Positions 8,746-18,141 of a stretch of DNA of 64,000 nt are shown here, one piece after another. The position numbers and the translations under genes were made by a program. Within the stretch, counting starts at the first letter, position 1. Each line of letters begins with the position of its first letter. The notes below the pieces were generated by a model. That model was not told the DNA's origin and did not search any database. It worked only from the letters and a program-made list of their open reading frames with translations. This DNA comes from Cycloclasticus sp. symbiont of Bathymodiolus heckerae (GTDB lineage: Bacteria > Pseudomonadota > Gammaproteobacteria > Methylococcales > Cycloclasticaceae): NCBI GenBank assembly GCA_002101235.1, contig LWTL01000112.1:1-64000 (forward strand). Reading direction: 5' to 3'.

Positions 8746-10350
8746 ATGGAATTAGCGTACAGCAATACAAGTATAAATAATAAGGAACAACCTAAAGCAA
8801 AAGTTATCACCATTACTAGTGGTAAAGGTGGCGTAGGCAAGTCTAGCACTGCCACTAACTTAGCCCTCTCTCTTTCTGCATTGAATAAAAAAGTTTGTAT
8901 CTTTGATGCTGATGCCAGCTTAGCAAATATCAACATCCTTCTGGGCATTCAACCCGAATACACGCTGCAACATCTTTTAAATGGCGAAAAAACCTTAAAA
9001 GAAATCATAATAAGCGGCCCTCGTGACTTAAAAATAATCCCAGGCGCCACCGGTATTGCTGAATATGCGCACCTATCAGTTGAGCAAAAAACAATTTTAC
9101 TAGCCGCATTAGACAAACTTCAGCAAGAGTTTGATTACCTGATTATCGATACAGCAGCTGGCATCGGTGATGACGTATTAGATTTCATCAAAGCATCACA
9201 GTTTTCTATTGTCATTATTACGCCAGAGCCCACCTCCTTAACAGATTCATTTTCTCTACTCAAAGTATTAAAACGCTCAAATTACGACCGCAGCTCTTAC
9301 GTCATCGTTAACATGGCTATGAATTACGACAACAGCCAGTCCATCTACAAACGTTTTGAATCTGCTGTTAAGAAATACATCGATGTTGATATTTCTTATT
9401 TAGGTTACATCCAAGTAGATGAAACTATGATTTCATCGGTCACTCTTCAGTGCCCTGCAGTTCTCTTAAGCCCTGACTCAATCGCAAGCGAGTGTTTTAA
9501 AAAACTGGCTCTTAATCTTGATAAGAATATAGGCGATCAATCGATTGACTCATTTAGTGAGTTTTGGAGGCAACAAAGTGGGCTTGAAAACAAAGTAACT
9601 GAAAAAACGCCTGTAGAACCATCTACTCCGTTCATCAATAAGGTCATAAAAGAAAAGCATATTCCAACTCCTTTAAACTTCAAGCAAGCTGCCGACTATT
9701 GCATCAAGCAATTATCGCAAGGCAATTTAAGTTCTGATGACACCGCGACATTTTTTACTGCCATCAATCAATACCAAACAATTGCCAAAGCAAAAGAAAC
9801 CGAACCGGTAAACATTGAAGCCACCTCGTCCGTACGTGAGTTTTATAATTATCTAGAACTAAACGCCTTTCCTAAAGAAGACATTCGCGACGTTGTTACA
9901 ACGCTTGAACAGGTTTATTTTGAGAAATACGGTAAAAGCCTACATAGCTTAGATTCAACAGCCCTCAAATTATTCGCCCAATTCACCGGATCAGAAGATG
10001 AATTACGTCATATCAATTCACAATTAACCGACTGTTATCAACGCCAATTCAACAAACCTCTTTATGACGTTATTGAACACATTAAAAACCTCGGCGCATC
10101 AAGTAGCATTGATAAGTCAACGTTTGAAGGAATGTTAAGTGAGTTATTATCTGCCTACCAACAGCGCTTCAATACAAACTATAAAACTAAAGCTGATAAA
10201 GACTTAAGCCTCGCGCATGAAGCTATAAAAGAACTACAGAATAGACATAAGGAATTAGCTGAAGAGTTGGAAGCTACTCATAACTCACTAACCGAACGCA
10301 CCGCTTTATTAGAAAAAATTCAGCAGTTGTTTCCGCCTTCAAATAAATAA
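8746..10350 (+). CDS. MinD/ParA-family (FlhG-like) ATPase with a repeat-bearing C-terminal extension
   Basis: The first 270 residues form a deviant-Walker P-loop ATPase of the MinD/FlhG type: KGGVGKS at 27-33 and a DADASLANINILLG segment. Such proteins place flagella, pili, chemoreceptors or septa. The ATG at 8746 is chosen because GGTGA lies 8 bases upstream; in-frame TTG and GTG codons 15 and 12 bases earlier lack this. About 260 extra residues follow the ATPase. They contain three units spaced exactly 40 residues apart, centred on Y391, Y431 and Y471 with the pattern L-x3-Y-x3-(Y/F)-x-K/N, and end in a predicted coiled coil (about 490-525). No flagellar genes are nearby. What it positions is unknown. 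Confidence 0.8.
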   Translation: MELAYSNTSINNKEQPKAKVITITSGKGGVGKSSTATNLALSLSALNKKVCIFDADASLANINILLGIQPEYTLQHLLNGEKTLKEIIISGPRDLKIIPGATGIAEYAHLSVEQKTILLAALDKLQQEFDYLIIDTAAGIGDDVLDFIKASQFSIVIITPEPTSLTDSFSLLKVLKRSNYDRSSYVIVNMAMNYDNSQSIYKRFESAVKKYIDVDISYLGYIQVDETMISSVTLQCPAVLLSPDSIASECFKKLALNLDKNIGDQSIDSFSEFWRQQSGLENKVTEKTPVEPSTPFINKVIKEKHIPTPLNFKQAADYCIKQLSQGNLSSDDTATFFTAINQYQTIAKAKETEPVNIEATSSVREFYNYLELNAFPKEDIRDVVTTLEQVYFEKYGKSLHSLDSTALKLFAQFTGSEDELRHINSQLTDCYQRQFNKPLYDVIEHIKNLGASSSIDKSTFEGMLSELLSAYQQRFNTNYKTKADKDLSLAHEAIKELQNRHKELAEELEATHNSLTERTALLEKIQQLFPPSNK

Positions 10351-10354
10351 CTTA

Positions 10355-11131
10355 TTAACGATTAAATAGAGTGTTGTAATTTTTAGCGCTGATATCGGCA
10401 ATCTTTTTTAACGGAAACCCTTTTATTTCTGCCATTTTTTCAGCAACATACTTAACGTAGTTTGGGTAATTTTGTTTGCCACGCATCGGCACAGGTGCCA
10501 AATAGGGCGAATCAGTTTCTATCAAAAATCGGTCTTGAGGTACTTTTTGTGCGACTTCCTGAACTTGCTTTGCATTTTTAAACGTCACAATACCAGAGAA
10601 AGAGATATAAAAACCCAAGTCCAGCGCTTTCTTTGCCATCTCCCAATCTTCTGTAAAGCAATGTAAAACGCCGCCTGTTTCCCCCGCCCCTTCTTCATCC
10701 ATGATTCGAATGGTGTCTTCTTTCGCATCACGAGTATGAATAATAATCGGTTTATTTGTTAGCTTTGCGGCAGTGATATGATTTCTAAAACGTTGCTGCT
10801 GACAACTAAGGTGCCCCTCGTCTTCAAGGCGATAATAATCCAAACCAGTCTCGCCGATAGCTATTGCATTATCGCGTATTGCTGTTGCAACTAATTCGTC
10901 CACACTGGGGTCATGCCCTTCTGTCTCATTTGGGTGAACGCCAACGGATATTGATATTTTTTCTTGCCCAGCTACTAAGTCACGCATAGCAGGATATGCC
11001 TCCCAGTCAATCGATACGCAAAGCATATGATCTAGTAAGTCGGCTTGGGTTGCCTCCAAATATTCGCTAACATTATTTGAGTAGGGTGTTAAATCAACGC
11101 GATCTAAATGGCAATGTGAATCTATAAACAT
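10355..11131 (-). CDS. tatD: TatD-family metal-dependent deoxyribonuclease
   Basis: A 258-residue TatD/YcfH hydrolase with a TIM-barrel metal site. Visible motifs: FIDSHCHLD at the N-terminus (H6 and H8), IGETGLDYYR in the middle, IHTRDA, LHCFTEDWE and ETDSPYLAP near the C-terminus. Family members are 3'-5' exonucleases or DNases implicated in DNA repair and degradation. It follows the pilZ-tmk-holB series as in many gammaproteobacteria, though a hairpin terminator lies between pilZ and this gene, so it may depend partly on readthrough or its own promoter. It is convergent with the MinD-like gene, 4 bases away. Confidence 0.93.
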   Translation of the reverse strand: MFIDSHCHLDRVDLTPYSNNVSEYLEATQADLLDHMLCVSIDWEAYPAMRDLVAGQEKISISVGVHPNETEGHDPSVDELVATAIRDNAIAIGETGLDYYRLEDEGHLSCQQQRFRNHITAAKLTNKPIIIHTRDAKEDTIRIMDEEGAGETGGVLHCFTEDWEMAKKALDLGFYISFSGIVTFKNAKQVQEVAQKVPQDRFLIETDSPYLAPVPMRGKQNYPNYVKYVAEKMAEIKGFPLKKIADISAKNYNTLFNR

Positions 11132-11147
11132 AATGCTTTCTCTATAA

Positions 11148-11170
11148 TAAAAAAACGGCCATAAAGGCCG
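11148..11170 (-). terminator. Rho-independent terminator after pilZ
   Basis: On the minus strand, a CGGCC-TTTAT-GGCCG hairpin (11170-11156) is followed by seven or more T residues. It lies between the pilZ stop and the tatD start, so it would end or reduce transcription of the fab-pab-holB-pilZ series before tatD. Confidence 0.75.
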
Positions 11171-11195
11171 CTACTTATCCATCGGCAAAACTATT

Positions 11196-11552
11196 TTACA
11201 TAGTATGCGTAGGTCTTCCTGTTTCGGACGTTCCTGCCAAATATGTTTCTATCTTATTACGAGCAGCGCCACCGTCTTGATCGTTAAACTGTACGCCAAC
11301 ACCGTTTGAGCGTGAACCTTCAGCACCAATAGGTGTAATCCAAATGATTTTACCGGCAACTGGGATACGTTCAGTCTCACCCATTAAACTCAACAGCATA
11401 AAAACCTCATCACCTAAACTGTATTTTTTATGCGTCGGAATAAATAAACCGCCTCCTTCAACATAATCCATATAAGCTGCGTATAAAGCGTTTTTATCCT
11501 TTATCGTTAACGATAAAATTCCCTGACGTGCTTCATTTCCTTGAGTACTCAT
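11196..11552 (-). CDS. pilZ: PilZ-domain protein (type IV pilus PilZ)
   Basis: A 118-residue single-domain PilZ protein placed directly after holB, the position of the founding pilZ of Pseudomonas and Xanthomonas. Members of this subgroup act in type IV pilus biogenesis, through PilB and FimX, and often do not bind cyclic di-GMP. The sequence LSLTIKDKNALYAAYMDYVEGGGLFIPT fits this group; the canonical c-di-GMP signature RxxxR at the N-terminus is not apparent, in line with a non-binding PilZ. It lies 11 bases downstream of holB and is followed by a hairpin terminator. Confidence 0.88.
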   Translation of the reverse strand: MSTQGNEARQGILSLTIKDKNALYAAYMDYVEGGGLFIPTHKKYSLGDEVFMLLSLMGETERIPVAGKIIWITPIGAEGSRSNGVGVQFNDQDGGAARNKIETYLAGTSETGRPTHTM

Positions 11553-11563
11553 ACCTAAACCCT

Positions 11564-12553
11564 TTATTTAATCTTGAGCGAATAACACTGTATCGCAAAA
11601 TCTTCTAATAATAACTGCTGATTTACTTGGCTAGACTCTAAGTTTATTAACTGGCCTAATTTTTCCAACAGCTTATGTATATTACTTAAGTTTAGCGTCT
11701 CTGCCAAAACTTTCAAGTCATCCTTTAAATCCGGGTTCAAAAGCCATGAATCTTCTGGGTTATTTGAACATTTAATAGCGTCGGTTAGCCAAGATGTTAA
11801 CCATGTTAAAACGGGGAACCCCTTTAAACCGACACACTTTCCAGCAAATAACAAAGGATCTAACTGTCCTTTAACCAAGCTCATAAAATCTTTAAAAACC
11901 TCGGTCCTAACAACTAAAGCTTCTTTTTGCCATAATTCATACGCCAAAATAGGCAGGTGATTAGCTAAATTTAAATATTCTTTCGCTTTCTCACAGCCTT
12001 GATTTTTGAGCCAGTTCTCAGCTTCTGATAAATCTATATTCTTTATTGTAATAATCTGGCAACGACTGCGTATTGTTGCAGAAATTTTTGACACCTTATC
12101 TGCAATAAGAATAAGGCACGTGTTCTCACTTGGCTCTTCCAATGTTTTCAATAAACTATTGGCCGCCTGGTGAAGCATAGCCGTTGCAGGGTTGATAACA
12201 ACAACACGCGGCTTTGCGTACTGACTACTCAAAGCTAATGCTTCACTTAACTTCCGAATAGCATCAATCTTAATGCTTGCTTTACCCTCTTCTGGATCAA
12301 GGTGAAAAAAGTCGGGATAATTGCCTGCATTAAACAGCAAGCATGACGCACATTCACCGCAAAGTAATCCATTAGCCTGCGCTGAAAGACAAAACGTACG
12401 ACCAGCAAACGCTGTAGCAAACTCGAGTAAACCCAAGCCCTCAGAACCTACCAACATAATGGCACTAGGTAACCTATCTTGTGCTTGATAGCGTGACAAT
12501 CGCCCCCAATATCCTCGTAGCCACGGATAAACAATAGATGTTTGGCTAGACAT
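11564..12553 (-). CDS. holB: DNA polymerase III subunit delta'
   Basis: HolB (329 residues) is the delta' subunit of the clamp loader that opens the beta clamp during replication. The zinc module cysteines C55, C65, C68 and C71 are seen (CGECASC). As expected of delta', the P-loop is degenerate (GSEGLGLL near 36-43), while HQAANSLLKTLEEP and the SRC motif are conserved. It overlaps tmk by 8 bases and precedes pilZ by 11, so it is very likely co-transcribed with both. Length is normal for the family. Confidence 0.95.
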   Translation of the reverse strand: MSSQTSIVYPWLRGYWGRLSRYQAQDRLPSAIMLVGSEGLGLLEFATAFAGRTFCLSAQANGLLCGECASCLLFNAGNYPDFFHLDPEEGKASIKIDAIRKLSEALALSSQYAKPRVVVINPATAMLHQAANSLLKTLEEPSENTCLILIADKVSKISATIRSRCQIITIKNIDLSEAENWLKNQGCEKAKEYLNLANHLPILAYELWQKEALVVRTEVFKDFMSLVKGQLDPLLFAGKCVGLKGFPVLTWLTSWLTDAIKCSNNPEDSWLLNPDLKDDLKVLAETLNLSNIHKLLEKLGQLINLESSQVNQQLLLEDFAIQCYSLKIK

Positions 12554-13178
12554 TATCGAGTAATAATTCGTCTAAATAACAAGCTATGCTCTGCTGTACT
12601 TGTTCTATCGTTTGAGATGCATCAACAACACAAAAGCGGTTCGGCTCGGCCTTCGCTCTATCTAAATAAACCTGCCTAACATCTTCAAAAAAAGCCTTTT
12701 TTTCTGACTCAAATCGGTCGGGTTCACTTCTACTAGCGGCCCGCTTCAGGCCTACTTCAACAGATAAATCCAACAGAATTGTTTTATTAGGTGCCAGACC
12801 TTTCTGAACAAAATTTTCAATCCAAGAAATATCAGCCATGTTGAAGTGACGTCCACCACCCTGATAGGCATACGTCGCATCGGTGAAGCGATCACAAAGC
12901 ACCCACTTCCCAGCATCCAACGCTGGCTTAATCACTTCTTTTAGGTGCTGTGCGCGTGCTGCAAACATTAATAAAAGTTCACTTTCGTCACAAAGCGACT
13001 CTTCGTTATGGTTTAACAGCAGCCCCCTTATTTGCTCAGCAATCGCGGTTCCACCAGGCTCTCTTGTTGTTACAATTTCTTTGCCTGCTTCTTCTAAATA
13101 ACTCGCTATAAAGTTCAAGTTGGTGGTTTTACCAACTCCTTCAACACCTTCAAGTGTTAAAAATTTTCCTGTTTTCAT
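12546..13178 (-). CDS. tmk: Thymidylate kinase
   Basis: This 210-residue enzyme phosphorylates dTMP to dTDP. The P-loop GVEGVGKT is at 11-18, the DR(Y/F) substrate motif is present as CDRFTDATYAYQGGGR, and TREPGGT marks the dTMP site. It lies between mltG (2-base gap) and holB (8-base overlap), the usual gammaproteobacterial order. Translation of holB may be coupled to it. Confidence 0.96.
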   Translation of the reverse strand: MKTGKFLTLEGVEGVGKTTNLNFIASYLEEAGKEIVTTREPGGTAIAEQIRGLLLNHNEESLCDESELLLMFAARAQHLKEVIKPALDAGKWVLCDRFTDATYAYQGGGRHFNMADISWIENFVQKGLAPNKTILLDLSVEVGLKRAASRSEPDRFESEKKAFFEDVRQVYLDRAKAEPNRFCVVDASQTIEQVQQSIACYLDELLLDNV

Positions 13179-13180
13179 GG

Positions 13181-14179
13181 CTACTTATTCCGCTGATATT
13201 TATCAACTGCTGCATTATGTTGTTTGAGGGTTTCCGAGAAAACATGTGTTCCATCACCATTCGCTACAAAATATAAGCTTTTTGTTTCAACTGGGTGTAA
13301 AACAGCTTCAATAGACGCTTTACCCGGCATCGCAATAGGCGTTGGTGGCAAGCCGTATCGTGTGTACGTATTGTAAGGTGTATCTTGGCGCAGATCTCTA
13401 AATCTTATATTGCCTTTATAAATATCCCCCATACCATAAATCACTGTTGGGTCTGTTTGTAGCTTCATGCCTATCTCTAAGCGGCGTATAAACAAGCCTG
13501 CAATCTTTTTCCTTTCTTCCGCCGCACCTGTTTCTTTTTCAACAATAGCGGCCAATATTAGCGCCTCATACACGTTTTTAATAACCGCTTTACGCTCTCT
13601 GTTTGGCCAAGCTGAATTCACAAACACTTGCATTGAACGGTACGCTCGTTTGATCATTTCGGCGTCTGTCGTGTTTTTAATGAAAAAGTAAGTTTCCGGC
13701 AATAAAAGCCCTTCTAAATGTTGCTCTGAAATATTCATCAGCTCCAAATATGTCGACATCTCCGCTTTCTTTGGAAGTGTTTGCCGAATAGCGGGATGTT
13801 CTTGTATATCCCTAAGCACTTCTTTAAACGTTTGCCCTTCAATAATCGAGATAGCATATTGATTCACCTTGCCTTTAACAAGAAAACCCAATATTTGAAC
13901 GGGCGTTAAGCCCGGAGAGAATTCATATTCTCCCGCTTGAATTTTATTCGCCGCACCTTCAATTCGTACCAGCCATTTAAACCAACGCCCATCAACTACG
14001 CCTTGTTTATCCAAAGTTGAAATAATTTGATTAAGGTTTTCACCCCTCTCTACACTAACAACAACCGAGCCCATTTCATCGGTAATATACGAACTATTAA
14101 TAGAGTCTTGATACAACATCCAAAACCAGCCTACCGATAAGCTAGTAGTAATAATAATTAAGGCGATTAAACGTCTCAT
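13181..14179 (-). CDS. mltG: Endolytic peptidoglycan transglycosylase MltG (YceG)
   Basis: MltG cleaves nascent glycan strands at the outer face of the inner membrane and is thought to set strand length. The 332-residue protein has one N-terminal membrane segment (about 4-23), a LysM-like region, and the catalytic domain with the conserved AAIVEKETG segment carrying the catalytic glutamate. The NPYNTY-type motif appears as TPYNTYTRYGLPPTPIAMPG. It overlaps pabC by 4 bases and ends 2 bases before tmk, the conserved order pabC-mltG-tmk. Confidence 0.95.
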   Translation of the reverse strand: MRRLIALIIITTSLSVGWFWMLYQDSINSSYITDEMGSVVVSVERGENLNQIISTLDKQGVVDGRWFKWLVRIEGAANKIQAGEYEFSPGLTPVQILGFLVKGKVNQYAISIIEGQTFKEVLRDIQEHPAIRQTLPKKAEMSTYLELMNISEQHLEGLLLPETYFFIKNTTDAEMIKRAYRSMQVFVNSAWPNRERKAVIKNVYEALILAAIVEKETGAAEERKKIAGLFIRRLEIGMKLQTDPTVIYGMGDIYKGNIRFRDLRQDTPYNTYTRYGLPPTPIAMPGKASIEAVLHPVETKSLYFVANGDGTHVFSETLKQHNAAVDKYQRNK

Positions 14180-15042
14180 ATACTGTTCTTCAATGTCACA
14201 TTCACTTGCTGCTTAATAGCTGCCAACACAGTGTCTTTTGCCCACACGGCATACGTACTTATTTCTTTATTAACAACGGTTTCACCGAGGATTAATTGTT
14301 TCACTACACGAACAGGCATTAAACTATTGGTCATAAATATTTCATCTGAATTTTTCACGTCATCTAATGATAATTTTTCTACCTTGCACGTTATACCTTC
14401 TTTTTCTGCCTGCTGAAGCAAAGCCTTTCGAATAACACCTTCTACACCACAATTATCAAGCCTCGTCGTTATTAAAAAATCATCTTTCACAATGAATATA
14501 TTACTCATTGTGCCTTCAATGACAGAACCATCCGTATCTAGCATCAAACCTTCAGCATCTGCCACATCTCTTAATTCACTACGGGCCAAAATGCGCTCTA
14601 ATTGATTTAAATGTTTTATCCCCGACAACAAAGGCTGCTTAGCCAAGCACGTTTTGCACAAAACTAAATTTATACTCTTTAATGTTTGGTCAATGCCTGT
14701 TTCGAGATCAGAAAACATAATCACCCGCGTAACATTAATTTTCTCTGGCGGTAAAAAGCCACGCTCCCCAACGCCACGCGTTAGAATGATTTTGATCACG
14801 CCATGCTGTTTGTCCGAAACTAATTGTGATACTTCATCCGTAATCGTTTTTATATCTAAAACTGGAAAACCGAGAACATCACAACCTTTTTGTAATCTAC
14901 ATAAATGTTCTTGTAGAAAAGTAGCACACCCGAATTCAACTAAGATAGTTTCAAAAAGCCCATCGCCATATTGAAGACCTCTATCCAGCGGACTAATTAA
15001 AGCATCCGTTTTTCCGTTAACCAACATATTTTTTTTCAACAT
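14176..15042 (-). CDS. pabC: 4-amino-4-deoxychorismate lyase
   Basis: A fold-type IV PLP enzyme (288 residues) that splits aminodeoxychorismate into p-aminobenzoate and pyruvate for folate synthesis. The start DRGLQYGDGLFET and the segment GIKHLNQLER, with the PLP lysine K143, are characteristic. Branched-chain aminotransferases share the fold but are longer. It overlaps pabB upstream by 7 bases and mltG downstream by 4, so the three are probably translated together. Confidence 0.93.
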   Translation of the reverse strand: MLKKNMLVNGKTDALISPLDRGLQYGDGLFETILVEFGCATFLQEHLCRLQKGCDVLGFPVLDIKTITDEVSQLVSDKQHGVIKIILTRGVGERGFLPPEKINVTRVIMFSDLETGIDQTLKSINLVLCKTCLAKQPLLSGIKHLNQLERILARSELRDVADAEGLMLDTDGSVIEGTMSNIFIVKDDFLITTRLDNCGVEGVIRKALLQQAEKEGITCKVEKLSLDDVKNSDEIFMTNSLMPVRVVKQLILGETVVNKEISTYAVWAKDTVLAAIKQQVNVTLKNSI

Positions 15043-16388
15043 AGCGTTAACGCGTCCAATAGAGCTTTAGCCTTATGCCGTGTTTCTTGCAATTCATTTT
15101 CTGCAATTGAGTCAGCAACAATACCCGCCCCAGTTCTTAAACTAATTTTTTTACCGTTTACCGTAAATGTACGAATCAAAATATTTAAATCTAAATCACC
15201 ATTGTGATTAATGTAACCCATTGACCCCGTATACGCGCCTCTCGGCGTTTGTTCTAATTCTTGAATAATTTCCATGCACCTAACTTTGGGGCAACCTGTA
15301 ATTGTCCCACCGGGAAATACCGCTTTTATAACATCTGAAGGTGTGAGATTTGGTTTCAGTACACCGCTCACATTTGAAACTATATGGTGTACAGCCGCAT
15401 AAGATTCTAATGTCATTTTCTCATCTACAGATACTGTTGCCGTTTGGCAAATACGTCCCAAGTCATTACGAATTAAATCAATGAGCATAATATGCTCGGC
15501 ATTTTCTTTGGTGTTAGCCAACAACTCGTCCGCTAACGTTTTATCTTTTCTGCTGTCTGCATGCCTTGGTCGAGTTCCAGCAATTGGTCGCATTTGCACC
15601 TTATCACCTGAGCAACTCACCAAACGCTCTGGCGACGATGAACAAATAACACTTTCCCCATAACAAGCCAACCCCGAAAATGGCGAAGGATTATGAGATC
15701 TCAAAGACCGATACACATCTAAGTAACTTCCATCATCAAGAATCTTGCCGACCCATTGTCGCGAAAGGTTAACTTGTAAAGTATCCCCTTCTTTTAAATA
15801 AGCTTTAATCTTTTCAACACCGTTAAGAAATAATTCAGGTGTATCTTCTTTCAAAGAAACCTTAGGTGATTTTAAGGGGCTTTTTATGGATGCCTGAATG
15901 TCAGACCAAACTTCCTCTATTCGATGCTCTAAACCTATTTCACAGACGATCCAGCAGGTCTTATTCCTATGATCTTTAATAATAGCAGCAGGAATGCGAA
16001 CAGCACTCGCAATTGGTAAGCTTTCATCTACTTCGAGTGTAGAGAGTTTTTCTTCTATTGAACCAATCAATTCATAGCTCAAAAACACGAACCAGCCGCC
16101 AGTAAATGGTAGGTTGTGTTTAATGGTTTCTACTTTATTTGGTTTAGATGTTTTGAATTTCTGTTCGAGTTCCGTGAAAAAATCAGTATCACCGATACTT
16201 GAGGCACAAATTTGTTCACCTGGGTAAGCAAATAGGATATCAACGCCTTGAACACCATCATCAAAATGGTGACTCTCAAGGAGAAAAGGATAGCGCGCAG
16301 GATTTACAGCGTGACAATCAAGCAGGTCAACACCAAAAGGTATTTCTGCCTTTATAAGGCTGCCACAATTTTGAAGTACCAGCCCCAT
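15036..16388 (-). CDS. pabB: Aminodeoxychorismate synthase component I
   Basis: This chorismate-binding enzyme (450 residues) makes 4-amino-4-deoxychorismate with the PabA amidotransferase. The C-terminal half is the conserved chorismate domain (for example LIRNDLGRIC, GGTITGCPKVRCMEI and GAYTGSMGY). The motif at 268-272 is PIAGT; Escherichia coli PabB has a catalytic lysine in that place (PIKGT) while anthranilate synthase has alanine. PabB proteins with alanine are known, so the assignment rests mainly on the overlap with pabC. It lies 15 bases after fabF; no convincing ribosome site is seen there. Having pabB inside the fab cluster is a less common arrangement. Confidence 0.85.
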   Translation of the reverse strand: MGLVLQNCGSLIKAEIPFGVDLLDCHAVNPARYPFLLESHHFDDGVQGVDILFAYPGEQICASSIGDTDFFTELEQKFKTSKPNKVETIKHNLPFTGGWFVFLSYELIGSIEEKLSTLEVDESLPIASAVRIPAAIIKDHRNKTCWIVCEIGLEHRIEEVWSDIQASIKSPLKSPKVSLKEDTPELFLNGVEKIKAYLKEGDTLQVNLSRQWVGKILDDGSYLDVYRSLRSHNPSPFSGLACYGESVICSSSPERLVSCSGDKVQMRPIAGTRPRHADSRKDKTLADELLANTKENAEHIMLIDLIRNDLGRICQTATVSVDEKMTLESYAAVHHIVSNVSGVLKPNLTPSDVIKAVFPGGTITGCPKVRCMEIIQELEQTPRGAYTGSMGYINHNGDLDLNILIRTFTVNGKKISLRTGAGIVADSIAENELQETRHKAKALLDALTLC

Positions 16389-16403
16389 TGGGATTGGGTA
16401 GGA

Positions 16404-17642
16404 CTAAATACGCTTAAATACTAGCGTACCGTTGGTCCCACCAAAACCAAATGAATTTGAAACAATAACATCCATAGTCATTTGACGCGCTTCATTGGGC
16501 ACATAATCCAAATCGCACTCTGGGTCTGGTGTAAATTGGTTAATGGTGGGTGGTGCCACTTGATCACGAATCGCTAATACTGAAAATACAGCTTCTGCTC
16601 CGCCAGCCGCACCTAACATGTGCCCTGTCATAGATTTTGTTGAACTCATCGGTGTTTTATACGCTAAATCACCTAATAAAGTTTTTGCTGCATGTGTTTC
16701 AGCTAAATCGCCCGCCGGTGTTGATGTACCGTGTGCATTGATATAGCTGATTTGCTCTGGGTTTAAAGACGCGTCTTTTAGTGCATTTCTCATACAACGA
16801 TATGCGCCGTCACCATTTTTTGAAGGCATGGTCATATGGAACGCATCTGAACTCATACCGTAACCAGCAAGTTCCGCATAAATTGTTGCGCCACGCTTTT
16901 TAGCATGCTCATATTCTTCTAACACTAAAACACCCGCACCATCACTTAAAACAAAACCATCACGGTCTTTATCCCAAGGACGACTGGCTGTTTCTGGTGA
17001 GTCATTTCTACGTGAAAGGGCTCGAGCTGATGAAAAACCACCGTAAGATGTTACTGAGGTCGCCATTTCTGCGCCACCGGCAACCATTACGTCAGCATCA
17101 CCATACTGAATAACCCGCATCGCATCACCAATATTGTGCGCGCCAGTTGTGCACGCTGTAACAATAGAGAAGCTTGGGCCTTTCAGTCCACGTAGAATAG
17201 ACAGGTTACCGGCAACCATATTAATAATGCTTGAGGGAACAAAGAAGGGAGAGATCTTTCTCGGACCTCCCTTTTGGAAGCCTTCAAAGCCTGTCTCTAT
17301 GCTCGAAATCCCACCAATACCTGCACCAATTGCAACACCAATACGCTCAGCATTTTCATCAGTTACTTCAAGACCTGAATCATCCAATGCTTGCATGCCT
17401 GCTGCAACGCCATAATGAATGAACGGGGCCATTTTCTTTGCGTCCTTTCGAGACATATAGTCTTCGGCATCAAAGTCTTTCACCGCGCCTGCAAACTTTG
17501 AAGGAAAGTCCGTTGTATCAAATCGAGTAATCAAACCAATACCGCTTTGGCCTTTTAAAATACTTTCCCATGAATCAGAAACATTACCACCTACTGGTGA
17601 AATTAATCCTAACCCTGTTACTACTACTCGACGTTTTGACAC
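16404..17642 (-). CDS. fabF: 3-oxoacyl-[acyl-carrier-protein] synthase II
   Basis: FabF (412 residues) elongates acyl-ACP by condensation with malonyl-ACP. The Cys-His-His triad is visible: C164 in [11 protein letters not shown]304 in [11 protein letters not shown] and H341 in [10 protein letters not shown]. Length and sequence are typical. It is separated from acpP by a strong hairpin that may reduce transcription relative to acpP. pabB follows after 15 bases. Confidence 0.97.
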   Translation of the reverse strand: MSKRRVVVTGLGLISPVGGNVSDSWESILKGQSGIGLITRFDTTDFPSKFAGAVKDFDAEDYMSRKDAKKMAPFIHYGVAAGMQALDDSGLEVTDENAERIGVAIGAGIGGISSIETGFEGFQKGGPRKISPFFVPSSIINMVAGNLSILRGLKGPSFSIVTACTTGAHNIGDAMRVIQYGDADVMVAGGAEMATSVTSYGGFSSARALSRRNDSPETASRPWDKDRDGFVLSDGAGVLVLEEYEHAKKRGATIYAELAGYGMSSDAFHMTMPSKNGDGAYRCMRNALKDASLNPEQISYINAHGTSTPAGDLAETHAAKTLLGDLAYKTPMSSTKSMTGHMLGAAGGAEAVFSVLAIRDQVAPPTINQFTPDPECDLDYVPNEARQMTMDVIVSNSFGFGGTNGTLVFKRI

Positions 17643-17660
17643 AATACTAACCCTCTAATA

Positions 17661-17696
17661 TAAAACAAGCACGGCCTGCCGAAGCAAGCCGTGCTT
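17661..17696 (-). terminator. Hairpin terminator or attenuator between acpP and fabF
   Basis: An inverted repeat with arms 17667-17679 and 17684-17696 pairs over 13 positions with a single G-T wobble on the minus strand. The loop is TTCG closed by C-G, a very stable tetraloop. On the minus strand it is followed by GTTTTA, a short T-run. This fits partial termination, letting acpP be expressed above the downstream fabF, or an RNA-stabilising hairpin at the 3' end of an acpP transcript. Confidence 0.65.
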
Positions 17697-17712
17697 GAAA
17701 AAAGAAACTGAT

Positions 17713-17946
17713 TTATTCTGCGTTACTATTAACGTAATCAATCGCTTGTTGAACTGTTGTGATACCTTCAGCTTGCTCATCAGGAATTTCACAATCAAAC
17801 TCTTCTTCAAGAGCCATTACTAATTCAACAGTGTCTAATGAATCTGCACCTAGGTCATCGATGAATGAAGCTTCGTTTGTTACTTCTTCTTTTACACCAA
17901 GCTGTTCTGCAACGATTTTTTTGACGCGTTCTTCAATATTACTCAT
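17713..17946 (-). CDS. acpP: Acyl carrier protein
   Basis: A 77-residue acidic carrier protein of fatty acid synthesis. The motif [15 protein letters not shown] carries the phosphopantetheine serine S36. The ATG at 17946 is chosen because AGAGGA lies just upstream and because AcpP homologues begin [10 protein letters not shown]; an in-frame ATG 39 bases earlier would add a non-conserved tail. It lies between fabG and fabF as usual. The preceding 193 bases hold no gene and probably carry its own promoter. Confidence 0.97.
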   Translation of the reverse strand: MSNIEERVKKIVAEQLGVKEEVTNEASFIDDLGADSLDTVELVMALEEEFDCEIPDEQAEGITTVQQAIDYVNSNAE

Positions 17947-18116
17947 TTTTGTATATCCTCTATATTTGTATGAACCACCAGCCATGCTCGTGGAAGTCCT
18001 ATTATATTGATAAATGACTAAAGATTAAACTTTTCTGTTTATTTAACCCTTACTGATCACCTTCTTACCAACAACTAATTCCATTTAATTTATTTTAATC
18101 AAATGGTTACCGCATC

Positions 18117-18141
18117 AATCTAAACAAAACTTGTTTAGATT
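18117..18141 (-). other. AT-rich hairpin at the end of fabG
   Basis: A perfect 11-base inverted repeat (18117-18127 and 18131-18141) with a three-base loop overlaps the fabG stop codon. No T-run follows on the minus strand, so a classic terminator is not supported. It may mark the 3' end or stabilise the mRNA ahead of the acpP promoter region. Confidence 0.45.
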
